Below are positions 35,579-46,317 of a stretch of 64,000 bases of DNA, one piece after another; the stretch's first letter is position 1, and each line of letters opens with the position of its first letter. The notes under the pieces were generated by a model. It was not told the origin of the DNA, searched no databases, and saw nothing but the letters and a program-made list of their open reading frames with translations. The stretch is from Epiperipatus broadwayi. Lineage: Eukaryota; Onychophora; Udeonychophora; Euonychophora; Peripatidae. The stretch spans positions 618,001 to 682,000 of the forward strand of contig JAQFVV010000274.1 of the NCBI GenBank assembly GCA_028023455.1. The letters are read 5' to 3'. The position numbers were made by a program, and so were the translations under genes.

Positions 35579-36630
35579 CACCTAGGTCTCATTTTATGCG
35601 ATAGATAGGTTCCTCAGAAAACACGCGCAAACGAAATCACACAAAAATAGATGTAACTTACATTGAAAAAGGGGGGATGCGGTCTGTGATTTTTCAAAAT
35701 TCGTGTAAAAGCAAAGCACCAACGTAAAATTACTTTAAAATTCGCGCGCAAAAAAATAAGGAAATAAAATATGACTAATAAAAAATTTCAAATTTGAAAA
35801 AAATTGATACAAGACAAACTTTTTTTAACTATAATATTTAATTTTATTCAAAATAATATATTTTTATGCATAATTTAGAGTGCAGTAATTTACATTTTTT
35901 TATACACATTTTAATTATTATCGCTATTTGCCGACATTCGTTTGCAAACTTAGGAAATACAACTAGCACCAACTTCACACTCATGTTGTGTCAATGTTTT
36001 TCTGGTGACAACGTAATTAGTAATTAATCTTTGAGATGATGATTTTATTAATTCTTTATGAAACTAACAACTCCAAATTAAATTCTTATTTTTGTCTTTA
36101 ATTTTCAATTCCGATTAAAAATCAAATTTCACATCACATTAATTTCAAGTCGTAAGTAATTTTTAAATTGTTAATTACAATTAAAAATCAGATTTTAATT
36201 GTCAAATTTAATTGTTTCCACTACTATTACCTTTTAAAAATAAACTTATGGACACTAAATGATTAATAATTGATTACGTTCTTTTTTAAAAAGCAAAAAC
36301 AGAATGTGATTTAAAATGCAAAATTAACACGCACAATGTTTGAACAAATTTACATTATAATCTTGTAAAATTTAATGTGTGTATACATAAAATATGGAAA
36401 TCATGATTTTAATTTCATTATTGCATAAAATCTTACTATTATAAAGCACTGACAATATTGAAATTATTAAGATGAAAGTCGAATTCCAATTATGTGCTAT
36501 TACTTTCAATATACGTGAAATTTATTATTTAAAGTAATAGCGCATTATCAAAATTCGACTTCCGGTAAAGCATGAATAACGTAACTTCAAAATTGTGTTA
36601 ATTAAATCCGCGTAAAAAGAGACCCAGGTG
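35579..36630. mobile_element. TA-target transposon 'CACCTGGGTCTC', copy 2 (1052 bp)
   Basis: Complete copy: left end CACCTAGGTCTCATTTTATG, right end GAGACCCAGGTG, with TA on both sides (35577-35578, 36631-36632). It contains the uninterrupted site (ACTATAATATTTAA) that is split by the nested element in copy 1. A subterminal inverted repeat near 36470-36560 (GTGCTATTACTTT…AAAGTAATAGCGC) forms a second hairpin. There is no transposase. A TA target suits Tc1/mariner-like transposases, but the superfamily is unproven. Confidence 0.88.
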
Positions 36631-36632
36631 TA

Positions 36633-37850
36633 CTTTAAAATTCATCCAGCCCCATCCTAAATGTATTGGTAGAAAGTTTAACGTTATTTCGTTAGAATCA
36701 TTTGACTCTCTGCAGTAAATTTCTACATTAAAATACCATTTTGGATTTTCAAGATTGTTATGTTATTCAGACATGAAATATTCTTAAGAATAATTGTAGT
36801 TAGTAAGAAATCTGGTTTTGGGTTACAAAAATAAAAAATCCCACTTCATTAATTTTATTTGTAACAGCAATATATATAAATATGTAACTTCATAGATCAT
36901 TAAAAATGACTACAAAAAAAATTGATCGAAATATTGAGTATTAAAGATGTGAATATGTATATATGGTTGATAAGAAGAAATAAAGTTTTAAAAAGAAAAG
37001 GAGAGAATATAAGGTGATTGGAAATGAAAAGAAAATTATAGTTTGTAAGACATTTTTTAAAGAAAAAGGAGTTTTTCTATTGAGATTGTTAAAAAGTTTG
37101 TTAACAGCAGTGATAACAAGTTAAATATAAATATTTTTGATAATAGTTATATTAAGTAATAATTAAGTAAGCACATTTTCTACTAAGCAGAATTATAAAA
37201 ATAAATATATGATTTCATATTCAGGCAAAGTAAATTCGGAAATTGTAAAGAAAAATTAGGAATAATTAATGGGTTAAAATTAGAAGTGATTTGCTGATAT
37301 TAGTTATTTAAAATCTTTTGACGCACGGAAGTAAAATATGAAGCACACGTGGAAAGTGTTTTGATTATTGAAAATGACTACATAAATGGTTTATCCAGTC
37401 CACTTATTTATTTAAATTTTACAAGTAAAATCTATTAGTGATATTTGGCTTGATTAAGTCGGAACAGCTTTTTCTCACATTAAAAAGGAATGAATATATT
37501 TTAATACCTGGAAATGTTTTAAAATATATGGTAGCGACATGTTTGCTTTGCATATAATAATACTCTCTTATGATATTTCAGCATTCTGGTTTATAAAAAT
37601 ATACAAGCATATAGTGGACTATAGTAATTACGTAAATCCAATAGCTTTAAACTTTTCATGAAAAAATGTAATTCAATATAAATATACTACAACACAACAC
37701 CTATATTAAAAAAGCTTGTTTAATATTTTAAAATAAAAATGTTAAATTGAACAACATAGTATGCTGGGCATGCTTTCGACTAACTGGTAGTCATACTCAA
37801 TATGAATACATATACTAAAAACATTGTTTACTACTTTTGTACTTGTGGAT
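36633..37850. other. AT-rich spacer
   Basis: No gene or clear repeat seen. Confidence 0.35.
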
Positions 37851-37854
37851 TACA

Positions 37855-38026
37855 CCTGCAATGAAGAGAAGATAGGATGCCCTTTTCATATTTGTATCAC
37901 TACATTGGTAATTTTTTAATGTTGTTATTTTGACAACCATGTACAAAGTTATCAAACATTACAAAGTTACCAATCCATTGATATGATTGTGGAAAGCCCT
38001 CCTATCTTTTTTCATTGCAGGAATAA
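37855..38026. mobile_element. foldback MITE 'CTGCAAYNAAGATAGGA', copy 2
   Basis: CCTGCAATGAAGAGAAGATAGGATG… on the left is inverted at the right (…CTCCTATCTTTTTTCATTGCAGG), with ATTGGTAA…AATGTT in both arms. About 170 bp, same design as 22866-23036. Confidence 0.82.
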
Positions 38027-38401
38027 TATGCAATATTATTTAAAAAAAAACATATTATATGAGATATACACGTTCTTCTACAGAGATACGTGCACATACG
38101 ACAAAGATTTGACTGACTCTTAATTAAATCAATTTCAAAAAATGTGTAGAAATAGTTTTTTAAAAATACGTACCAAAATTGAGGACACTTTTCACAGGAT
38201 TTATAAAAGTATTGGCAGGTTGATATCAACATGCAAAATTTTTTTGATCTATCTTAAAAACTACATGTTCTCAGCCCCCAAAATAGATTGAATCAAAAGT
38301 CCCGAATCAACTTCCAAATGGTACTTTACAGATGCATAAAACAATCACTAAATTATAATTCTATTAAATAATATTGATAAAAATAAGTAAAATATATATA
38401 C

Positions 38402-39639
38402 ATGCTACTTCATCATCGACCATTATCAATCTAATGCAGGATGAAGATCTCTCCAAGTTCGATCCATCTGCAATCTTTAGCTTCTTTTCTTCATATCACC
38501 CCTGCACCTTTTTTATTTCATTCATCCATCTCACATGTGGTCTCTTTCTCTTGGAATCCAGTTTAGGATATCAATTGTCCATCTATTATCATCTCTTCTA
38601 GCAATATGTCCAGTCCAACTCCACTTCAGTCTTAATTTTTTCAATGAGGTCAGTAGCACCTGTTTGTTCTCTTATCCATATATTGCATTTTCAATCTCTT
38701 CTTGTTACGTCTAACATACATCTCTCCATACTTCTTTGAGTGGTCTGAAATCTCTGTATTGCTCTTCTATTAAGTGTCCAAGTCTCAGATCCATTAGTAA
38801 GAATTGGTAAAAGACATTTATTAAAACCTTCCTTTTCAAGGACATAGTCATATTTCATTTTAGTATCAAGTTATTTCTACCACTCCAACCAAGTTTAATT
38901 CTATGATTATTTTAATCCATTATGTTTACATCTGTATTAATAATCTGATCAAAGTATTTGTAGCTGTTATCTTTTTCTAACCCATCATAATCAATATTTT
39001 TTTTCACATTTTGAGAAAATCCATTAAACATTACTTTAGTCTTTTTAACATTTATCTTTAGTCCCACTATCATCTGATAACTCTTGCAATATTTCCTGCA
39101 GCTCTAAAGTATTATTTGCAAAACCAACTACATCATCTGCAAATTCTAAATGACTTAAATAATCTCCATTTGCTTGCACTCCTTTAACTTCCCATATTTC
39201 TTGCAGTACTGCTGTAAAAAGTTTTGGAGATATGAAGTCACTCTGTCTTATTCCTTCTCAATGTTGATTTTTCTAGTATCATTATGTAATTTAATTGTTG
39301 CTGTTGCATTTTCATAAATATTCTTTAAAATATTACAATATCCTGGATGATCCAATGCTTTAATCACTGAAGAAATGTTTATAGAATCAAATGCCTTTTC
39401 ATAATCTACAAATCCAAAGCATAATGGCAACTCATATTCATTTGCCCTTTCTATAATTTCTCATAATACCTGGATATAATCTACTGTTCTAAAACCACTT
39501 TTAAATCCAGCTTGTTCTCTTGGTTGGTGGAAACCCAATATTCTTTGTAGACGAGTTATAATTATCTTGATAAAAATATGATATAAAACCGATAAAAGGC
39601 TGATAGATCTGCAATTTCTAATATCTTCTTTATCACCTG
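38402..39639 (-). pseudogene. RTE-type LINE, 5'-truncated
   Basis: Read on the minus strand from 39639: GDKEDIRNCRSISLLSVLYH, then QPREQAGFKSGFRTVDYIQ (RTE RT block), FGFVDYEKAFDSINISSVIK, a damaged GI..SDFISPKLFTAVLQEIW block, and DYLSHLEFADDVVGFANN (catalytic FADD, near 39165-39110). The C-terminal LKWSWTGHIARRDDRWT…LNWIPRER part is near 38620-38540. The 3' end at about 38402-38416 is a short GATGATGAAG tail, typical of RTE 3' ends. Frames are broken by stops and indels. The endonuclease half is missing. The truncation point coincides exactly with the left edge of the long duplication. Confidence 0.88.
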
Positions 39640-40156
39640 CATTCTCAGTCACTTGCTTATAACTAATTTTTAGCTATTATTTATTTTGTTTCATCTAATG
39701 TTTAACATATAATTATTATGAAGTTATAATTTCACAGCTATATCTTTACATTTATGTTATTAAACAAGAGTGACCTCTATCTTTACTCAGCAATTATATA
39801 ATTTATTAGCGATGGCCATTAAATGGCTATTCTAATAGATTTCCATGATCTAGTAAAAAATGCACTCTTTATACAGTGTTACTATGCATTTATATAATTA
39901 GAGTGAAAATAGAGATAGCTAATCTCAAACATAGTATAAATTATGAAATCTTACTATCGCTTAGTTTTAATAAATTCGTTATATTATTAACCTGAAAATT
40001 TAAATCTTTGTATCTCATTGATTTTATAAATATAAAAGGTGTAAGAATATTCATGAATGTCCTAGGAACAACTCATGAAAACATCTTTATTAATTTCGTA
40101 TAAAATAACTTTAAAAAGATCAAGATTTTAATAATACATTTATTTTATTTGTTTAG

Positions 40157-40353
40157 GACTGAGTAATTGTGAAAAACAACGAGCAAACGATCAAAAACTG
40201 ATTGCACGTGGTGTACAGGATGTTTCATTAACACTTTGTGAGAGGGATGGCACATATAGTCCTTACCAGTATAGCAGTTTAGGCCAGCGATATCCAGTTG
40301 ATCGTCATGGGAACCGTATACGCTATAGACATGGTTATCCAATAAACATTTAA
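40157..40353 (+). CDS. thyroglobulin type-1-like terminal exon (duplication copy 1)
   Basis: A polypyrimidine tract and TTTAG acceptor (AG 40155-40156) lead into GLSNCEKQRA…, then LCERDGTYSPYQY, GQRYPVDRHGNRI and a TAA at 40351-40353. AATAAA follows at 40341-40346 and 40377-40382. The layout matches the thyroglobulin type-1 signature (C…QR…C..DG.Y.P.QC….CWCVD..G..I). However, only Cys1 (40168-40170) and Cys2 (LCERDG) are present: QC reads QY, CWC reads RYP, and the final Cys is Ile. In the family Cys1-Cys2, Cys3-Cys4 and Cys5-Cys6 form disulfides, so exactly one pair survives. Such domains occur in secreted or matrix proteins and protease inhibitors. It could be an expressed divergent last exon or a relic. 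Upstream exons were not found. Confidence 0.6.
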
Positions 40354-40561
40354 GCCTTAATTTTTAGCACTTTTTAAATAAAATTATTTTATATAATTTA
40401 TGATATAGCACTCATTCAGTGATTTTCAAATTTCTAGTTCTTATACACATCAACTGATATTTGAAAATTCAGAAACACACACACACACATATATATATAT
40501 ATATTATGAATTTAGTTACATGATAACATTCTTGTTATTAAAAACTGTATTTATTATACAG

Positions 40562-40672
40562 GTTGCAACATCATACATGTTGCAAGAACAGGGCTATTCT
40601 TGCATGTCCACATTCAGTGGGACATAAATTCGCTTCATCAGTAGGGGTACCATGTTGCCACAATATTTAATA
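40562..40672 (+). other. possible Cys-rich open segment in the duplication
   Basis: After an acceptor-like TTATTATACAG, one frame reads CCKNRAILACPHSVGHKF and GVPCC before a TAA. The second duplication copy keeps the same frame open (WCKNRAIFACPHSVGHKY). It may be an exon or simply conserved because the duplication is recent. Confidence 0.2.
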
Positions 40673-42477
40673 TAATTTGGACGTAAATGAAAATGTTTAG
40701 ATTTCTGAATCATTCTACTGTTAGAAGCATATTCTGATGATAAATATTTTTTATTTAAATACGAGAGGATTACTTCTTAGTTAATTCTTATAAGAATTGC
40801 TTATTAATGTACTACATATTAGACACTGTATCATGGTACTAAACTGAACAGACCAGCTTCCTGTGTCATGATAATTATTAAAATTTATATGTATATGTTT
40901 GAATTTCGAATCGCTTTTATTTAAATATCATAATTTATATGAGAAATAACATATAAGTATTAATAATTTATTTAACAATAAACTTATTTTAAAAATATTG
41001 TCCTTAATAATACAATATTTTTGCAGTTCATCAGACACTAATCTTATAGTTGGTAATTATATTTATCAGTCATATTTTATAAGTACAACTACAGTGTGTG
41101 TTCAGTATTGCGCAGACTCTGAATCATGGGATTCTGGGATTGATTCTTATGCCGTCTCAAAATTTGTTTTGTTTGTCAATACTAATATTATAATAGTTCA
41201 TATTTTTACCTATGTAATAAATAATTTGGTTTGTTACATTGGGAAATCATACCATGCTTTAGCACCGAAGTGACAGAATATACAATAATACATGAGCTTC
41301 TAAATTTCAAGTTTAAACTATCGAGGGATATATTATTAATGATATTCCTATTTTTTATACAACATATATTTCTTCTAATATCCTTATAGCGATTATCCTT
41401 CATTTAAATTGGAATTCTTAAACTACCTGAAAGCTAGTGTAAAAATGGGTTACCGTTTGAACTAAATGGCTGATTAGTTTACAATATTTTATATATTTCT
41501 AAGAAAAATATAAATACAGTATTATTGATATCATTTGTATAATACAAACTAGACTAGTTATTATTCTGAAGGATTTATAAATATTTATATAATGTAATTT
41601 GAATAATTCAAATTACAATTTAGTTTCATCCAAGACTCGTTGCAAATCAATATCCCCTTTTTGGATGTTCAACCAACAATCTGAAGAAGAATTATGGTGC
41701 AAACATGGAATTCTTCTCATGTTCCAATTCTCATTCCAGATGACACAATTAGTTGGATTTGATTTTTCCAAATGAGACTGGAGCCTCAGCAACTGACTCA
41801 GGACAATCCACAATCATTTGGCTCATTTGCTTCATAAATGGAATTTATTATCCACAGATCTTTCCAAATGTGGACAAATACAATCTAAAACTGTATAGTT
41901 AATGGCCTCTTAATATATGGTTACATGGCAGAAATAAAGGACTTGATAAAACTATTATTGGTGAATCTATTTCCTGCTTGGGATTTCTGTAAGTTCCTTT
42001 ATACTATTTTGTTAACAGTTCAATGGCAAAAAATACATAGGAATAAATTAATAATAATAATGCAATGTAAACACATACTACCAATATAAACAGTAGATCA
42101 TTTTATTTTTTTACTTATTTTCATGCTATTTCATTTTTATACTAACATTTTCAACTTATAATAGTCTTCTTCAGGACTGTAATCACTATGTTGATAAAAA
42201 TAAAGCAATAAAATTGACAAGCCGTTAATTATGATACATATTAAAAACTCAACTTAATCATATTATAAATACATATCTCAATTAAATTATAAAACACATA
42301 CATGACAATTAACTTTTAATAATTATTATCTTATAAAATATGATGTAACTCTGATATACTACAGAAATACATGAGAAATATGTTTGGATAAAACAAATGC
42401 AAGCAAGAAATGAAAATTTATGTTAAAGTAACGAAATAACAAAAATTTTTTTTATTGTTATTAACACAATAAATATA

Positions 42478-43778
42478 CACCTGGGTCTCATTTTATGCGG
42501 TAGATAGATTCCTCAGAAAATGCGCACAAAAGAAATTGCACAAAAATAGACTTAACTTACATTGAAAAATGGGGGATAGGTTACTGTAATTTTTGAAATC
42601 GCATGAACAGAAAGCAACAATGTAAAATTACTTTAAAATTCGCATAAAAAAAATAAGAAAATAAAATATGACTAATAAAAAATTTCAAATTTGAAAAAAA
42701 TTGATACAAAACAAACTTTTTTTACTTTTTTTATTAACTACAGTATTTAATTTTATTCAAAACAATATATTTTTATGCGTAATTTACATTTTTTTCATAC
42801 ATGTATGGTATTTTAATTACTATCGCTATTTGAGACATTCGATTCGTCATGATGTGATGTGATGTGAGGTGCTGTAACTTCTCCTTAAACAAAGTCAAGA
42901 GGAAATACAACTAAAAGGTTTTCCAATCGCTGTTGATCCATCCCATTTTGCTAAGCGATCTAAAATTGAAATTTTTGTTTCCAACGAAATTAATTTTCTT
43001 GGGTGTTTATTCCTCTCCATTAGGGTAAACTAAAAGTTTAAAATAAAAGTAAGAACTTAGACTTACAATAATAAAAAGATTTGACAAAATTTAATTAAAA
43101 CTAACAATTAAAAATTAAATTCTTATTTTTGTCTTTAATTTTTTAATTTTCAATTCCATTTAAAAATCAAATTTCATCATTTCACATCAATTTCAGATCA
43201 CGTTATGTAATTTTTAAATTGTTAATTACAATTAAAAATCAGATTTTAATTGTCAAATTTAATTGTGCCCACCACTGTTACCTTTTAAAAATAAACTTAC
43301 GGACACTAAATGATTAATTGATTACGTACTCTTTTTATAAAAAGCAAAAATAGAACGTGATTTAAAATGCAAAAATAACAACATACATAGTATTTTTCAT
43401 CTATAACGTTTGAACAGATTTACATTATAGTCTTGTAAAATTTAATATGTGTATATAAAATGGGAAAATCCTGATTTTAAGTGAATTATGAACTTCTTTA
43501 TTGCATAAAATATATTACAGTACTATTATAAAGCGCTGAAAATATTGAAATTATTAGATGGAAGTCAAACTCCGATAATGCGCTATTACTTTAAATATGA
43601 CGCGAGTGTGCAAAATTTATAATATTTAAAGTAATAGCACATTATCTGAGCTCGACTTCTGATCTAATAATTTTTATCCCATAAAAGAAAAACGCATACA
43701 AAGATATTAAAAAAGAAATATGAATCGCATAACTTCAAAATCGCATTAAATAAATCCGCATAAAACGAGACCCGGGAG
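42478..43778. mobile_element. TA-target transposon 'CACCTGGGTCTC', copy 3 (1301 bp)
   Basis: Ends CACCTGGGTCTCATTTTATG and …CATAAAACGAGACCCGGGAG, flanked by TA (42476-42477, 43779-43780). Copy 2 of the long duplication has the unoccupied site near 63050 (ACTATATTTAACAATA), confirming a precise TA-duplicating insertion after the duplication. It carries the same internal hairpin (GCGCTATTACTTTAAATAT… near 43580) as copy 2 of the family. No ORF. Confidence 0.92.
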
Positions 43779-44690
43779 TATATAACAATCACAAATGACG
43801 TCAACAATGAACTTACATGGTAATCACGGACTTGCTATTTTCAACAACGAGTTTCTTTTCCATAGAGAGATAATTTTTTCCATAGGCTGAATAAAAATTT
43901 AAGGAGAGAATTCTAATTTGCAATCCGAATACAAACACCAGCCACCTTTGAATTGAAATAATATTAAAAACCAATATCTGAATATTCCAAGGGCAATAAT
44001 ATAGAATTAAAACTAGCCAACTGAGAAATGCGAAAGTGAAATCTCCAAAACGAAATTTGGAGTGTTCGAATTTTCAAAGTGTCTAATTCCAAATCATAGA
44101 TGAATTATGTATAATTAAGAATATTTGATAGTATAAGAAACTATGGCTTTTAATTCACTCCGAATATTTTAGTAGAAAATATATAAATAGCAATACAGAC
44201 AAACATGCATTATTAAGTACAAAAGCGACATGGGGGGAAAAGAAAGTCGTCTCTCATGAAGCTATGATTGTCAAAACTAGGAGAAAATTGAGCATTTAAC
44301 ATCTGTGCCATGAAACATCAAGTTTACTATTAAGAAATGGATAGGACAACTTCTCACTTGAAAGCAAAAGTTCCAAGGATACAAAGAGTAAATGACTAAA
44401 TGGATGTTCTAGAATACTCACAATTTACCACCTATACTCGAAATGGTTTAATGAGAAATACCTGAATGATTCACTAAAACATTTTTCCTTATAAACTTTA
44501 AAACTACATTTAGGTTGGCGTCATAAATTTTATTTCTTTGTATATTTTGTATAAATGTTTTTGTTCATATCTTGCCTTCAATATGGATACAAAGGGGGAA
44601 ATAAGTGTTAATATGCAATATTGCCATTATTGTAAGTAAAATAAAATATAGGTTGCACGCAAGTGCTTGCGGACAAATTTGATCATTATC

Positions 44691-46020
44691 AAAGTGAAAA
44701 GATAAGATTTTATCTAATACACATTTAGACCAAACATATATACAATTTCACTGTATATTTTTTCCTTGTTTGTTTATAGGAATAGTTGTGTTAAATGTTT
44801 TGTATACTTGGTTAACTATTTCTATCATAAATGGTCTTCCTTATCTGTATCATAACTACAGTATATAATAGAGGAATTCCATATCATCACTATGAGAGGT
44901 AGGAAGTTATTACATCATATAAATGAAAATAAAATGAATTATGATTTCCTAATAATAATATAGTAAGCAAGGATAATTGGGACAATCATAAACATAATAT
45001 CAATTTCATTTATGTTGACACGGACATCAAATGGCTAATCTTTGTAGGGATCAGAGTTTAGAATAATTATTGGAATCAATTACAAGAAAAGAATAACCAT
45101 AGATGTTGAATTAAATGTTTTATAATTTATTATACACTTTCTTTACTAAAAATATTGCCTCTTGTAAATATAGTTATTAAATATATACGTGTTTAAATTA
45201 AAGACTCTCCATACAATTTTCTAAATTCACTTTCCAATTGGTCATATCTTCTCACATACTTACCAATGTTTTTGCACACTTGCATATGTGTTTATATATT
45301 TACACTTACCATTAAACACCTACACATGTTATGCTTACCCGTATTTTAAGTGATATTAATATACCATGAACTAGATGATTACGCAGATTCCCCATGAGTT
45401 TGAACTTGGGAATAACGTAAACGAAAGACGGTAAGGACGAGTTGAATTTAGATATATATTTTGATATTTATTTGATCACTAACTTCTCTCCTAAGAATGA
45501 AATTAAAATATATGTAGGCATATAGATGCAAGGATCAGCGATAAACTCTTTTATTCATTGTGATGACCTAGCTAACCTATTTTCATACCAGGTAAAATTC
45601 CTTTCCTTTACAATCCTATGTAGTCAATCTAAATGCAATACCTTAACATAAATTATTAGACTGCACAATTGAAGTATTTAATATTATTTTAATATTCCTA
45701 CCTTTTTAATATTAATTTTTTTGGTCATACTTAATTTTAATAATTGCTATATTCTTGAATTTATTAGATGATACATTGTGATTAATGCATACAGATTGAC
45801 ATGACGTTAAGCACTGTTATATATTTGATGACTGCAGAAAGGAGTTTGCCATTAACTGAAAAGAGAATCTTTGATTCCTTTTTAAGGCTTTAAAGATACT
45901 GACAGAGCAACTTCATAACATCCGCTCCATGTGTTCTTTTTGTTGCAGTTGTTATTACCATATGACTGATTATTCATATACTATATGAACATGGATGAAC
46001 TTCTGAACAACATGCATTAG
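44691..46020. other. AT-rich spacer
   Basis: No gene. 45365-45430 is the second occurrence of the dispersed fragment seen at 10190-10285. Confidence 0.4.
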
Positions 46021-46314
46021 TCAGTGTGGTGAGTTTACTGGATTTTTACCTCTTGAGTTTAAGATCAAAAACACTATAGTTTTTCTTCTCAGTTGTCTGA
46101 TAGTTCTTAACTGAAATATCAGGGGAGTTTTCTTGAAGGCAGAATGAATGTCTGTATGAATGAACTTTTTAAAATAGATATTTACAATCATAACAAAACA
46201 AATTAAATTATTGCTCTTCTTCTCAGGAGGCTCCAAAGTCACCAGCCATTGTAGCGGTTGATGACAGGAAGCAAAGATGGCTAAAAATCCCCCTATTGTG
46301 ACCCGGACTGTCAT
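46021..46314 (-). CDS. unrecognised 97-residue ORF antisense to the LINE 5' region
   Basis: An open minus-strand frame begins MTVRVTIGGFLAIFASCHQP and includes LVTLEPPEKKSN; its N-terminal third lies in moderately GC-rich DNA. It overlaps what may be the 5' UTR of the adjacent LINE. It is probably fortuitous or part of another repeat. No family recognised. Confidence 0.15.
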   Translation of the reverse strand: MTVRVTIGGFLAIFASCHQPLQWLVTLEPPEKKSNNLICFVMIVNIYFKKFIHTDIHSAFKKTPLIFQLRTIRQLRRKTIVFLILNSRGKNPVNSPH

Positions 46315-46317
46315 TTG

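Larger units (their letters stand above)
39640..44690. repeat. long duplication, copy 1
   Basis: Begins TGCATTCTCAGTCACTTGC and is collinear with 60116 to the window end, with scattered substitutions and short indels. Relative to copy 2 it contains a transposon (42478-43778) and lacks about 115 bp present in copy 2 near 62655-62770. It holds a thyroglobulin type-1-like exon. Confidence 0.92.

Noticed and set aside
40600-40650. Another hammerhead at the CTGATGA on the minus strand near 40639
   Set aside because: No stem II hairpin followed by GAAA; the downstream sequence GCGAATTTATG does not fit the core.
41613-41813. 66-residue minus-strand ORF in the duplication
   Set aside because: The frame is not kept in copy 2 (62100-62290) and it has no recognisable features.
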